Source: Bacillus taeanensis (GTDB taxonomy: Bacteria > Bacillota > Bacilli > Bacillales > UBA6769). From it: DNA of 61,019 nucleotides. The notes below the pieces were generated by a model, which saw nothing but the letters and a program-made list of their open reading frames with translations, had not been told where the DNA came from and searched no databases. Numbering within the stretch: position 1 is the first letter of the stretch; the number at the start of each line of letters is the position of its first letter. The position numbers and the translations under genes were made by a program. Below, piece after piece: positions 34,904 to 43,370 of this stretch. Location: NCBI RefSeq assembly GCF_003318295.1, contig NZ_QOCW01000029.1, forward strand, positions 1 through 61,019. The letters are read 5' to 3'.

Positions 34904-34966
34904 TTGACGAGGACATGGTACTGTTATAATATAATAAACGTATAATAAATATTGTATTATAACAGT
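34904..34966 (+). promoter_or_regulatory. aceA promoter with a long perfect inverted repeat
   Basis: TTGACG at 34904-34909 and overlapping -10 options (TATAAT 34925-34930, 15-base spacer; TAATAT 34927-34932, 17-base spacer). A perfect 12-bp inverted repeat covers the -10: ACTGTTATAATA (34920-34931) and TATTATAACAGT (34955-34966), 23 bases between. A dimeric repressor site for the glyoxylate-shunt gene is plausible. Confidence 0.6.
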
Positions 34967-34990
34967 TAAGACGAAAGCTTATTTTTATTG

Positions 34991-35077
34991 AAGGAGGTAT
35001 AAAGGGAAACGTTAAATTTTTACCGAAACAAACCTATGTGAACAACGATGAATTGAAAGCGTGAGCAGTTGTTTCGG
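34991..35077 (+). promoter_or_regulatory. Structured aceA 5' leader
   Basis: About 200 bases separate promoter and start codon. The leader holds an orphan AAGGAGGT (34991-34998) with no start codon at proper distance, and a long-range stem CCGAAACAA (35023-35031) with TTGTTTCGG (35069-35077). This may be a regulatory leader or the trace of a rearranged upstream ORF. Confidence 0.4.
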
Positions 35078-35145
35078 ATCTATTTGTCGATTTGCTCTAT
35101 TACCAGTCTGTGAAAATGATTCCTAATGAAAAGGGGAGATTTGAA

Positions 35146-36435
35146 ATGGTAAACAAACAAGAGGCAAAACGTTTAGAGGAACAATGGAAAAATGAGGCGC
35201 GCTGGAGAGGGATTGAACGTCCTTATTCAGCAGAAGATGTATTAAAGCTTCGCGGTTCAATTCAAATTGAATATACACTAGCAAAAATGGGCTCTGAAAG
35301 ACTATGGAACTTGCTTCATACTGATCCATTTGTACGGGCGCTTGGGGCGTTAACTGGAAATCAAGCGGTACAGCAAGTAAAAGCAGGATTGAAAGCGATT
35401 TATTTGAGCGGCTGGCAGGTTGCAGCAGATGCCAACCTTTCAGGACATATGTATCCAGACCAAAGTTTATATCCGGCAAACAGTGTGCCGAGCGTTGTAA
35501 AGCGGATTAATCAAGCACTGCAGCGCGCTGATCAAATTGAGCATGCAGAAGGAAAAAGTGAGCGCTACTGGTTTGCACCGATCGTTGCCGATGCCGAAGC
35601 AGGCTTTGGCGGGAAATTAAATGTGTTTGAATTAATGAAAGGCATGATTGAAGCAGGTGCTGCAGGCGTTCACTTTGAAGACCAGCTTGCATCGGAAAAG
35701 AAATGCGGTCACTTAGGCGGAAAAGTACTAATCCCGACTAAAACAGCGGTCCAAAATTTAATTTCAGCCCGTCTTGCGGCGGATGTCATGGGCGTACCGA
35801 CACTTCTTATCGCGCGGACTGATGCAAATGCGGCCGATCTTATGACAAGTGATATTGATCCATATGATCATAACTTTATTGCAAGTACAGAGCGGACAGA
35901 TGAAGGGTTCTACCGCATGAAGGCAGGACTTGATCAAGCCATTGCCCGTGGTCTTGCATATGCGCCGCATGCTGATTTAATTTGGTGTGAAACATCTGAA
36001 CCAAATCTTGAAGAAGCACAGCGTTTTGCGCAGGCCATTCATGAGAAATATCCAGGTAAAATGCTTGCATACAACTGCTCGCCTTCATTTAACTGGAAAG
36101 CGAAACTTAGTGATGCGCAAATTGAAACATTCCAAGAAAAGCTCGGGGAAATGGGCTACAAGTTCCAATTCGTTACACTTGCTGGTTTCCACTCCTTAAA
36201 CAACAGCATGTTTGAGCTTGCGAAAGGTTACAGCAAGCGCGGCATGGGCGCTTATTCTGAACTTCAGCAAAGAGAATTTGATAATGAATCGCTTGGCTAT
36301 ACCGCGACACGCCACCAGCGTGAAGTTGGAACAGGTTACTTTGATGAAGTGGCAATGGCGATTACGGGCGGTAAGGCATCAACAACTGCGATGAAAGGTT
36401 CCACAGAAACTGAACAGTTCTCAACAAAATCATAA
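35146..36435 (+). CDS. aceA: Isocitrate lyase
   Basis: 429 residues from the ATG after AAAAGGGGAG; the frame is open 54 bases further up. It cleaves isocitrate to glyoxylate and succinate in the glyoxylate shunt. Signatures: KKCGHLGGK (catalytic Cys), [10 protein letters not shown] (Mg binding), YNCSPSFNW and [18 protein letters not shown]. Malate synthase (aceB), usually its partner, is not in the window, so aceA is single here. Promoter with inverted repeat and a long leader precede it; a terminator follows. Confidence 0.96.
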   Translation: MVNKQEAKRLEEQWKNEARWRGIERPYSAEDVLKLRGSIQIEYTLAKMGSERLWNLLHTDPFVRALGALTGNQAVQQVKAGLKAIYLSGWQVAADANLSGHMYPDQSLYPANSVPSVVKRINQALQRADQIEHAEGKSERYWFAPIVADAEAGFGGKLNVFELMKGMIEAGAAGVHFEDQLASEKKCGHLGGKVLIPTKTAVQNLISARLAADVMGVPTLLIARTDANAADLMTSDIDPYDHNFIASTERTDEGFYRMKAGLDQAIARGLAYAPHADLIWCETSEPNLEEAQRFAQAIHEKYPGKMLAYNCSPSFNWKAKLSDAQIETFQEKLGEMGYKFQFVTLAGFHSLNNSMFELAKGYSKRGMGAYSELQQREFDNESLGYTATRHQREVGTGYFDEVAMAITGGKASTTAMKGSTETEQFSTKS

Positions 36436-36452
36436 TCATTGGTGAAATGAAT

Positions 36453-36498
36453 TAGGGTCAGTCCTTCTCGAATGAAGATCTGGCTCTATTTTTTTTTT
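36453..36498 (+). terminator. Terminator of aceA
   Basis: TAGGGTCAG and CTGGCTCTA pair over nine positions (with G-T pairs), followed by ten Ts. Confidence 0.75.
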
Positions 36499-36596
36499 GA
36501 GTTAATCTCTTTTTGAAGCTGTCTGATTTGGAAATTATTCCTTTATATAATGGGTATACTAAAAAGTAACTCCATCAACATGAAGGATGTGATTAG

Positions 36597-37562
36597 ATGA
36601 CAATTGTTCGTTTAGGGTATGTTGCGATGAGTGTGCAGCTAAAAAACAGCTCCCCCTCGCAAACAATGACATATAAACAATTCTCACAGCTGCAAAACCG
36701 CGAAGCCGCGATTCGCAAGCTTGAACGGATTGCGGAGTCAAACCTTACAAACTGTTTGCGGTTATTAAAACATAATGCCGCCCATGATATTCACTTTTTC
36801 CGATTTAGTTCAAAGCTAATTCCGCTTGCTAATCATGAAGAACTTTCTGATTGGAACTATATGAGACCGTTAAAAGATATTTTGCAGGAAGTTGGCGAAT
36901 ATGTGGACGAACATAACATGCGCGTTGATTTTCATCCCGATCATTTTGTTCTTTTGAATTCACCAAAAACAGACGTATTAAAAAATTCACTCGTCACGTT
37001 AAATATGCACCGCGCTCTGTTAAAAGGAATGAATATTGATCCAAAGCACCGCTGTGTGATGCATGTTGGCGGCAACTATCAAAATAAAGAAAGCGCATTA
37101 GAGCGGTTTATACATAACTGGGGGCTTGTTCCTCAAGGCATCCAAGAAATGATTATGCTTGAAAATGATGATACATCGTTTACGTTAAAAGATACGTTAT
37201 ATCTTTGTCAAAAGCTTGCGATTCCGCTTGTATTTGATCATCATCATCATCTTGCCAATCATGAAGAAAAAGAATGGGAAGAATGCTGGAGCGGTGTGCT
37301 TGATACGTGGTCACATTCACCGCTTCCGGTTAAAATGCATATTTCAAGTCCAAAAAATGAAAAACAGTTTCGCCATCATTCTGAATATATTGATGTGATG
37401 CAGTTTCTCTCATTTCTTGATACAGTCAAAGGAAGCACTGATCGAATTGACTGCATGATTGAAGCGAAAAAGAAAGATGGTGCCCTTTTTCAGCTTGTTC
37501 GTGAGCTAAAGCAGGTAAGCTATATCGAATGGATTGATGAATCAAGTTTTCATATTAAGTAG
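36597..37562 (+). CDS. uvsE: UV DNA damage endonuclease UvsE/UVDE
   Basis: 321 residues, TIM-barrel nuclease. Signatures: RLGYVAMSV at the start, LLKHNAAHDIHFFRFSSKLIPL, MRVDFHPDHFVLL, MHVGGNY, MLENDD, PLVFDHHHH and MHISSP, which carry the metal-binding His/Asp/Glu. It nicks DNA 5' of UV photoproducts and other lesions, an alternative to nucleotide excision repair, often present in spore formers. ATG after AAGGATG. Confidence 0.95.
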   Translation: MTIVRLGYVAMSVQLKNSSPSQTMTYKQFSQLQNREAAIRKLERIAESNLTNCLRLLKHNAAHDIHFFRFSSKLIPLANHEELSDWNYMRPLKDILQEVGEYVDEHNMRVDFHPDHFVLLNSPKTDVLKNSLVTLNMHRALLKGMNIDPKHRCVMHVGGNYQNKESALERFIHNWGLVPQGIQEMIMLENDDTSFTLKDTLYLCQKLAIPLVFDHHHHLANHEEKEWEECWSGVLDTWSHSPLPVKMHISSPKNEKQFRHHSEYIDVMQFLSFLDTVKGSTDRIDCMIEAKKKDGALFQLVRELKQVSYIEWIDESSFHIK

Positions 37563-37624
37563 CCGCTTTTTCTGCTGCTTTCTTATGGTAAGATAAGTAG
37601 AAAAGCTGCAGAAAAGGTGAAAAG

Positions 37625-38167
37625 ATGTTTACGTATCCGCTAGATGAACATGCTTATTTAAAACTTTTAGAGCCTCAAGACGCAGAAGGGCTTTTTCACG
37701 TGATTAATTCAAGCCGCACACATCTTAGACAGTGGCTGCCGTGGGTTGATTTTAACCGCACTGCTGATGATTCGCGGACATTTATTAAGCATACGCAAAA
37801 ACAGTTTTTTGAACAAAACGGCTTTCAAGCTGGCATCTTTTATAAAGAAAACCTTGCCGGTGTGATTGGTTTTCATCAGATTGATTGGAGCAATTCTTCA
37901 ACAAGTATCGGCTATTGGCTTGGTGAACATTATACGGGTCAAGGCTTAATGACAAAAGCATGTGCGGCACTTGTGAATCATGCATTTACTTATTATAAAT
38001 TAAACCGGGTTGAAATTCGCTGTGCCGCCCGCAATACGAAAAGCTGCGCAATTCCAGAGCGCCTTGGCTTTACAAAAGAAGGCGTCATTCGTGATAATGA
38101 ACGCATTGATGGCCGCTTTGTAGATCACGTTGTGTACGGCATGTTAAAAAGAGAATGGCAGGAATAA
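37625..38167 (+). CDS. GNAT family N-acetyltransferase (RimJ/RimL-like, YdaF-like)
   Basis: 180 residues. N-terminal LKLLEPQDAEGLFHVINSSRTHLRQWLPWVD is typical of ribosomal-protein acetyltransferase-like GNATs; the acetyl-CoA loop is seen in IGYWLGEHYTGQGLMTKACAALV, and the C-terminal part in RVEIRCAARNTKSCAIPERLGFTKEG. Probable N-alpha-acetyltransferase; substrate unknown. RBS AAAAGGTG. Single gene with its own terminator. Confidence 0.9.
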   Translation: MFTYPLDEHAYLKLLEPQDAEGLFHVINSSRTHLRQWLPWVDFNRTADDSRTFIKHTQKQFFEQNGFQAGIFYKENLAGVIGFHQIDWSNSSTSIGYWLGEHYTGQGLMTKACAALVNHAFTYYKLNRVEIRCAARNTKSCAIPERLGFTKEGVIRDNERIDGRFVDHVVYGMLKREWQE

Positions 38168-38194
38168 GCTAACCAAGTATTTGGTTGGCTTTTT
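38167..38194 (+). terminator. Terminator of the GNAT gene
   Basis: AGCTAACCAA pairs with TTGGTTGGCT around GTAT, then TTTT; the stem overlaps the stop codon. Confidence 0.8.
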
Positions 38195-38323
38195 AGCATG
38201 GATTTTTATAACAAATGCTTCCCACTTTTGGATATATAGGTATAGTGAACCATTTAAAAAGAGAAAATAAAAAGTATAGAGTTAGGTAAGCTTGTAAATT
38301 TTTCTTCAAAGTGAGGTGATGAA

Positions 38324-38887
38324 ATGAATCCCCCTAAAATATATAAAGAAGAGCTTAATAAAGTTTTTGAACTGATGAATAAAGCTCAAACTTTAAAGTG
38401 GGAGGTTTGGCAGGAGTATGTTATTTTTACTGCTCATTGGTGGGCAGGTATTTTTTTAACTATTATTCCTTGGATATTATGGATTTTCTTTCACAAAAAA
38501 GAAAGTACAAACCGCATGTTGTTTGTAGGCTTTTTCATCATGCTCATTTCATCATTTTTAGACTTTTTAGGAGTTAGATTAGGATTATGGCTTTATTATT
38601 ATGATATCATCCCTTTTATACCTGCGTATTTCCCTTGGGATTGTACTCTTATTCCAGTTTTAGTTATGTTTTTCATTGAAGTGAAACCTAAAACAAATCC
38701 CCTCTTAAAAGCATTATTATTCGGTAGTTTAACCGCATTTGTTGCTGAACCTTTATTTGAATTTGTCGGGCTTTATAAGCCGTTAAAATGGGAGCATATT
38801 TATTCTTTTCCGATATTTACATCACTCTATTTAATAGCACATTTTCTAAGCAAAAGAAAAAATTTTCAAGAATTGGTGAACAAGTAG
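38324..38887 (+). CDS. CBO0543 family membrane protein
   Basis: 187 residues with five or so membrane helices (WWAGIFLTIIPWILWIFFH, MLFVGFFIMLISSFLDFLG, LIPVLVMFFI, LLFGSLTAFVAEPLFEFVGLY, FTSLYLIAHFL). The YYYDIIPFIPAYFPWDCTLIPVL and WEHIYSFPIF segments fit the CBO0543 family of Firmicutes, function unknown. ATG after GTGAGGTGATG. Single gene. Confidence 0.82.
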   Translation: MNPPKIYKEELNKVFELMNKAQTLKWEVWQEYVIFTAHWWAGIFLTIIPWILWIFFHKKESTNRMLFVGFFIMLISSFLDFLGVRLGLWLYYYDIIPFIPAYFPWDCTLIPVLVMFFIEVKPKTNPLLKALLFGSLTAFVAEPLFEFVGLYKPLKWEHIYSFPIFTSLYLIAHFLSKRKNFQELVNK

Positions 38888-39071
38888 TTCAATTACTTTT
38901 AACGAGGTATTTGCTGCTAAAGTCCTGATATAAAGAGGCTTTTCTCTTTTTTAGAAGCTTCTTAGTTAAACAAGTAATCTTCCAAAAGTTGTTTTAGAAA
39001 AAAGTTTTTTGAAACTGTTGTGTATGATAATCGTATAGACATATGAAAGTTATAATTTGGGAGGGTAAAAA

Positions 39072-39974
39072 ATGAAAAAATTAATGATGTTTGCTGTATT
39101 AAGCATTACGCTTATTCTTGGCGCATGCAGCAGCGAAACAACCGAAGAAGGTACGGATACGGAAGGAAGTCCGAGCATCGGTGAAGCACTCGAGCTTCAA
39201 GAAGTAATGGATAAGGCAATCGAAGCAAATCAAAACTTAAAAAGCTTTTCAATGGAAATGGACATGAACCAAACGATTACATCGGATCAGCAGCCAGAAC
39301 CGGTAAATATGGATTCGAGCATAACAGCGGATATGGTGATGGAGCCGCTGGCGATGCACCAAACGATGACGATGGATATGAGTGCAATGGCTGGTATGGA
39401 AAACAGCGGAGAAATGCCGCAGGAAATGACAATGGAAATGTATTTAACTGAAGACGGCTTTTACATGAACAACCCAATGATGGGCGGCTGGACGAAATTT
39501 CCGAGTGACATGTATGAAGAGATGATGACAATGTCTACTGCACAGCAGGATCCAAGTGAACAGCTGAAAAAATTACAGCAGTATGTCGACCACTTTTCAA
39601 TGAAATCAGATAATACAACATACACATTAACGATTTCAATGAAAGATGAACAGCTGAAGAAATTTATGGAAGAAGAAATGAAGAACATCATGCCTGAATT
39701 TGAAATGACACCAGAAATGATGGAAGAAATGAAAATTAACAATTTAGAGTATACGTTTGTTGTAAATAAAGAAACATTTTATCCAGAGAAATTTAACATG
39801 ACGATGGATATGGAAGTAAATGCTGAAGGTGAGAAAGTAAATATGACGCAGAAAGCATCCGGAACATATTCAAACTTTAACGGTGTAGACGAAATTGTTG
39901 TACCAGATGAAGTGAAACAAAATGCACAAGAGATGCCTGCTGAAATGCCGCAAATGGAGCTTGAGCAGCAGTAG
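39072..39974 (+). CDS. Methionine-rich lipoprotein, DUF6612-like
   Basis: 300 residues. Lipobox LILGAC at residues 15-20. The mature part has the LolA/LppX-like layout of DUF6612 Bacillus lipoproteins (MDKAIEANQNLKSFSMEMDM; YLTEDGFYMNNPMMGGWTKF; TLTISMKDEQLKKFMEEEM; FTFVVNKE-type strand). About 43 of 300 residues are methionine (14 percent), clustered in MEMDM, MHQTMTMDMSAM and EFEMTPEMMEEM. A Met-rich surface protein could bind Cu(I) or act as an oxidant sink; this is inference. ATG after GGGAGGG. Confidence 0.82.
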   Translation: MKKLMMFAVLSITLILGACSSETTEEGTDTEGSPSIGEALELQEVMDKAIEANQNLKSFSMEMDMNQTITSDQQPEPVNMDSSITADMVMEPLAMHQTMTMDMSAMAGMENSGEMPQEMTMEMYLTEDGFYMNNPMMGGWTKFPSDMYEEMMTMSTAQQDPSEQLKKLQQYVDHFSMKSDNTTYTLTISMKDEQLKKFMEEEMKNIMPEFEMTPEMMEEMKINNLEYTFVVNKETFYPEKFNMTMDMEVNAEGEKVNMTQKASGTYSNFNGVDEIVVPDEVKQNAQEMPAEMPQMELEQQ

Positions 39975-39985
39975 TATTAGTAAAA

Positions 39986-40016
39986 TGCCAGGTAACTCCG
40001 TTGGAAGTGCCTGGCA
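39986..40016. repeat. Small hairpin repeat (TGCCAGG...CCTGGCA)
   Basis: TGCCAGG (39986-39992) and CCTGGCA (40010-40016) enclose a second pairing (ACTCC/GGAAGT). No T tract follows, so it resembles a REP-like element more than a terminator. Confidence 0.4.
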
Positions 40017-40076
40017 CTCGTGTGTAAAGGGGGCTTCTCTTTGTGTAAATCGCCTTTTTATATGCTTATCTAGCTT

Positions 40077-40343
40077 TTATCCAAGCCAATAAAAGGTATC
40101 TTTTGATGTTTGATTAATATTAGATATTGAATTTGGGGTAAGGCGCTTTAACATATTGTTAGAAATAGCATGTTTACTTAAGAGTTGTTTGTTATCGATA
40201 ATGTGAACCACCGCTCCTTTTGGCGTGAAATGGAACAATTCGATTATATCCTCATTTTTTAACCGCACACAGCCAAGCGACTTGTTTTGTTTAATTGAGT
40301 CGACATCATATGTACCATGAAGGGCAATATTTTTGCATCTCAT
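40077..40343 (-). pseudogene. Truncated L,D-transpeptidase (YkuD domain remnant)
   Basis: 88-residue frame holding the catalytic end of a YkuD domain: IALHGTYDVDSIKQNKSLGCVRLKNEDIIEL has the H-x-x and S-x-G-C-V-R signature with the nucleophilic Cys. The N-terminal half of the fold and any signal peptide or LysM are missing: the frame simply begins at the junction with the divergent SwrB-like gene, without a ribosome binding site. Interpreted as a gene cut by a deletion whose other end is in the neighbour. Confidence 0.75.
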
Positions 40344-40797
40344 TAGTATTCTAGCGATTGTAATTTTATTTCAGAGAAAGCCATTAGAAAAAAAGGATGA
40401 AACAGACCTGTTAGAAGATGCACAGACCATTCATCAAAGTATTGAAGCGTTTGTAAAGAGGATGGAAAGAGAAAATGAAGTGCTTTATCAAAAACTCGTT
40501 GATTATATTAAAGCGAAAGAAAATAAGTTCAATGAGATAGTTCAAATGTTAGAAGAAAAGTTAGATACTAAAGATACTGAAGACAACTTAGTTATTCGAG
40601 AGAAGTCATCAGCCCTTCAGCAGGATTCAAGGCAACCTGCTATCAATGAATTAAATGTTAAACAATCAAAAGAGGAAAAGATTTCACAGTTATATAAACA
40701 AGGTTTTTCACCAAAACAAATAGCTAAATTAATTCAGAGCGATATTGGTGAAGTAGAGCTCATTATCAATATGTTGAGGAAAAAACAGCTATTATAA
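40333..40797 (+). CDS. SwrB/YlxL-like coiled-coil protein, N-terminus probably truncated
   Basis: 154 residues from TTG. A short hydrophobic start (LISILAIVILF) is followed by a coiled-coil helix (about 25-85) and a C-terminal HTH-like piece ISQLYKQGFSPKQIAKLIQSDIGEVELIINML, the feature of SwrB/DUF6115 proteins associated with flagellar genes. The start overlaps the truncated transpeptidase by 11 bases and begins mid-helix, so the first part of the membrane anchor seems lost; AAGGG nine bases upstream may still allow translation. Followed by yaaR-like and PilZ genes. Confidence 0.65.
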   Translation: MHLISILAIVILFQRKPLEKKDETDLLEDAQTIHQSIEAFVKRMERENEVLYQKLVDYIKAKENKFNEIVQMLEEKLDTKDTEDNLVIREKSSALQQDSRQPAINELNVKQSKEEKISQLYKQGFSPKQIAKLIQSDIGEVELIINMLRKKQLL

Positions 40798-40816
40798 GTA
40801 AAATGAGGTGCTTTAT

Positions 40817-41242
40817 TTGCGAATTGAAAGGCAAACTAACTTTCCATTAGATATGTTTAAAAAAGAGATTGGAGAAGGTAAAGCGGCTGATTCCTTTTCT
40901 AATGTGATGAGGAAATCACAGCTCGATTCTTTAAATCAATTAATGAACCGTCTAGAAGAGCAAGGGCAGAGACTTGCCAAACATAAAACAATTGAAAATC
41001 TAAGAGATTATAAGAAGTTAGTAAGGCAGTTTATTGGAGAAGCGTTAAGTTACGGTTTGCAATTATCTGAAAAGCAAAGTCATAACTATCATAGTGGGAT
41101 GAAAACTCATCAATTAGTAGAAATTGTTGATGAAAAATTAATTGAGCTTCAGGAAGAAGTTTTAAATAAGGAAGGGCAGGGGATTGATGCTCTTCGTTTA
41201 GTTGGAGAAATAAAAGGGCTGTTAATTAATTTGTATATGTAA
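40817..41242 (+). CDS. YaaR family protein (DUF327)
   Basis: 141 residues from TTG, five bases after GAGGTG; a GTG at 40808 is the other option but overlaps that ribosome binding site. All-helical DUF327 protein: FSNVMRKSQLDSLNQLMNRLEEQGQRLAKHKTIENLRDYKKLVRQFIGEAL and IVDEKLIELQEEVLNKEGQGIDALRLVGEIKGLL. Function unknown in Bacillus, although the family is often near motility or envelope genes. Ten bases after the SwrB-like stop, so probably co-transcribed. Confidence 0.85.
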   Translation: MRIERQTNFPLDMFKKEIGEGKAADSFSNVMRKSQLDSLNQLMNRLEEQGQRLAKHKTIENLRDYKKLVRQFIGEALSYGLQLSEKQSHNYHSGMKTHQLVEIVDEKLIELQEEVLNKEGQGIDALRLVGEIKGLLINLYM

Positions 41243-41305
41243 AATACAGAGAATTTTTAGCTTCTTTTTCAATAGAGAATGTACAGCAGCAAGGGGAGAG
41301 AATCA

Positions 41306-41659
41306 ATGGCTGAAAATCGTCGCGAATTTTTCCGTGTGTTATTTAATCCACTTATTAATGGAGAGGTTTCCATAATAGAAGGTGGAAGTTTTATTTCTGT
41401 CAAAATTGATAATCTTAGTATTTGTGGAATGGGCTTTATTTCAAATATTGATATTCCGATGCATCAAAAAGTAGAATGCAGCTTTAATATTTTAGATAGT
41501 TCTTTTACTGTAGAGGGTTTTATTATTAGAAAGAATGCACAAACCAATTATGTTGAATATGGTGTTGCGTTTGAAATCGATCAAGAAACATCCTCGGAGC
41601 TATTTAAGCAGTTAAATTATTATCAAATTCGTCAACGTCGCGGACACCTTGAAGATTAA
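41306..41659 (+). CDS. PilZ domain protein (c-di-GMP receptor)
   Basis: 117 residues from the ATG after AAGGGGAGAG; the frame is open 27 bases further up. Single PilZ domain with both c-di-GMP motifs: R-R-E-F-F-R (RxxxR) at the start and DNLSICGMGF ([D/N]xSxxG). It should bind c-di-GMP and tune motility or envelope processes together with its SwrB-like and YaaR neighbours. Ends before a very strong hairpin terminator. Confidence 0.9.
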   Translation: MAENRREFFRVLFNPLINGEVSIIEGGSFISVKIDNLSICGMGFISNIDIPMHQKVECSFNILDSSFTVEGFIIRKNAQTNYVEYGVAFEIDQETSSELFKQLNYYQIRQRRGHLED

Positions 41660-41690
41660 TAAAATATAATGTTCAAAAAATATCTCGGTT

Positions 41691-41740
41691 AGTAAAAAGG
41701 ATACATGACAGGGTCAACCCTGTCATGTATCCTTTTTACT
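41691..41740. terminator. Perfect 24-bp hairpin terminator after the PilZ gene
   Basis: Positions 41691-41714 and 41717-41740 are exact reverse complements with only CA between; the arms include GATACATGACAGGGT and run into TTTTT. Long for a terminator; the inner GGGTCAACCC resembles other hairpins at 43206 and 45920. Confidence 0.85.
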
Positions 41741-41945
41741 TTTACGAACATATAAAAATAGAGGTATCGTATAAATAAGTATAAGATATTTTCCGTATTG
41801 TTAAAATTTCTTTTCAATTTGAGTAACTTGTCAAACAGAATAATCATTTATGATAAGATAAGAACGTTAAATCGTCAAAAAACGACACTATTATACAAAG
41901 TACGACTATTTCTAATCTATTCTTTCATTTGGAGTGAAGTTTGCG

Positions 41946-43202
41946 ATGAAAACGTTTTTTAAAAAAGTGATAGCTGTTTGTATAATTGGAGTGTTCTTAA
42001 ATCCAATCCTTTCTGTGCAGGCTGAAGAAGAAGAGATTTCTTCTCTTGAAAGTGAGGCTGCGATATTAATTAATGCAGATACCGGTGATGTACTGTATGA
42101 AAAAAACAGTCATAAAAAAATGTATCCAGCGAGTATTACAAAAATTATTTCCGGTATCATGGCGATTGAGCAGGGAAACTTAGGAGAAACGGTGAACGTT
42201 AGTAAGCGGGCAAGAGAAGCGGATGGGACACGGGTTTATCTCTTAGAAGAGGAAGAAGTAACATTAAAAAAACTTCTTCAAGGCATGCTTATTAATTCAG
42301 GAAATGACGCGGCCATTGCGATTGCAGAGCATCTCGGCGGCAGTGTAGAACAATTTGCTGAAGAGATGAATGCGTTTATGGAAAATAAGATTGACGTAAA
42401 AAATTCACACTTTACTAATCCACACGGCCTTTTTGATGAAAACCATTATACAACAGCCGCTGATATGGCAAAGGTTTCACGCTACGCGATGCAAAATGAA
42501 ACCTTCCGTGAAATTGTTGGAACAAAAGAGCTTGAATGGATTGGAGAAGGGTGGGAAACAACACTTTATAACCATAACCGTATGCTTTGGAATTATGAAG
42601 GAACAACAGGTATAAAAAATGGGTTTGTCTCACAATCTCGTTTTACACTTGTAACAGCTGTAAAACGAGGAGGCTCTGAATTTATTGCGGTCACATTAAA
42701 AGCCAATACAAAAAATGCTTCTTACCGTGATATGAAAAAGATGTTTGATTATGCATTTAAACACTATGAAACTCGTTTTATTGCAGTTGATAAACAGTTT
42801 ACAAGTGTGGATGGAACAAACTACGGTCTTGAGAGCGAAACAGCTTTTATGATAAAAAAAGGCGAGCGCTTTAAGATCACAGTTAGTGAATTTGGAGAGC
42901 TTGTCATTACAGGAGAAGATGGGCGGGTTGTATTAAGTAAGCCTTTGAAGGTTATCGAAAAAAGAGGGAAAAAGAGAAATATTGCTTCAGCAGCTTCTCT
43001 TTATGAAGAAAATGAAGAAGAGTTGTCTATTTCCACAGCATCATCTTCTTCAAATGGTCTACTTTTTGTTGGTATTGGGATTTTTTGTTTCATCTTAATT
43101 ATTGTAAGTATTGTATATGTATATCGTAAGCATCTTCTTCGTAAAAAACAAAAAAATCTCCTTAATGAAGTAAGAAATTATATAAACAAAAGAAACCTTT
43201 GA
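41946..43202 (+). CDS. D-alanyl-D-alanine carboxypeptidase (S11 family), membrane anchored
   Basis: 418 residues from the ATG nine bases after GGAGTG. Signal peptide (about 1-26, ending SVQA), S11 transpeptidase fold with PASITKI (SxxK) and NSGND (SxN), then GTTGIKNGFV where the third motif reads KNG instead of the usual KTG. A C-terminal membrane helix (FVGIGIFCFILIIVSIVYVY) with a basic tail anchors it type-I-like. It trims the terminal D-Ala of peptidoglycan pentapeptides, outside the membrane. Monocistronic with a downstream terminator. Confidence 0.9.
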   Translation: MKTFFKKVIAVCIIGVFLNPILSVQAEEEEISSLESEAAILINADTGDVLYEKNSHKKMYPASITKIISGIMAIEQGNLGETVNVSKRAREADGTRVYLLEEEEVTLKKLLQGMLINSGNDAAIAIAEHLGGSVEQFAEEMNAFMENKIDVKNSHFTNPHGLFDENHYTTAADMAKVSRYAMQNETFREIVGTKELEWIGEGWETTLYNHNRMLWNYEGTTGIKNGFVSQSRFTLVTAVKRGGSEFIAVTLKANTKNASYRDMKKMFDYAFKHYETRFIAVDKQFTSVDGTNYGLESETAFMIKKGERFKITVSEFGELVITGEDGRVVLSKPLKVIEKRGKKRNIASAASLYEENEEELSISTASSSSNGLLFVGIGIFCFILIIVSIVYVYRKHLLRKKQKNLLNEVRNYINKRNL

Positions 43203-43205
43203 AAA

Positions 43206-43218
43206 GGGGTCTGACCCC
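43206..43218. repeat. GGGGTC-T-GACCCC short hairpin
   Basis: A 6-bp inverted repeat around one T directly after the carboxypeptidase stop. Similar GGGTC...GACCC blocks lie at 41711-41720 and 45920-45933, all in spacers, suggesting a dispersed small repeat. Confidence 0.35.
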
Positions 43219-43269
43219 GCAAAAAGACAAAAGCTCCATTCTGTCCATATGGGAAGGACAAAAAATGGT

Positions 43270-43310
43270 GAAGGTGTCTCAAAGTACTGCTTTGAGACAC
43301 CTTCTTTTTA
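43270..43310 (+). terminator. Terminator of the DD-carboxypeptidase
   Basis: Perfect 15-bp stem (GAAGGTGTCTCAAAG and CTTTGAGACACCTTC), five-base loop, then TTTTT. Confidence 0.88.
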
Positions 43311-43370
43311 TTTTATTAATGAATCATGTAAAATTAATCATTAGATAAAGTATAGAAGGTAGGGCTTACA

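Noticed and set aside
40333..41659. Idea that the SwrB-like/YaaR/PilZ set is part of a flagellar operon here
   Set aside because: No flagellar structural or chemotaxis gene lies near; only the single proteins recall motility regulation.
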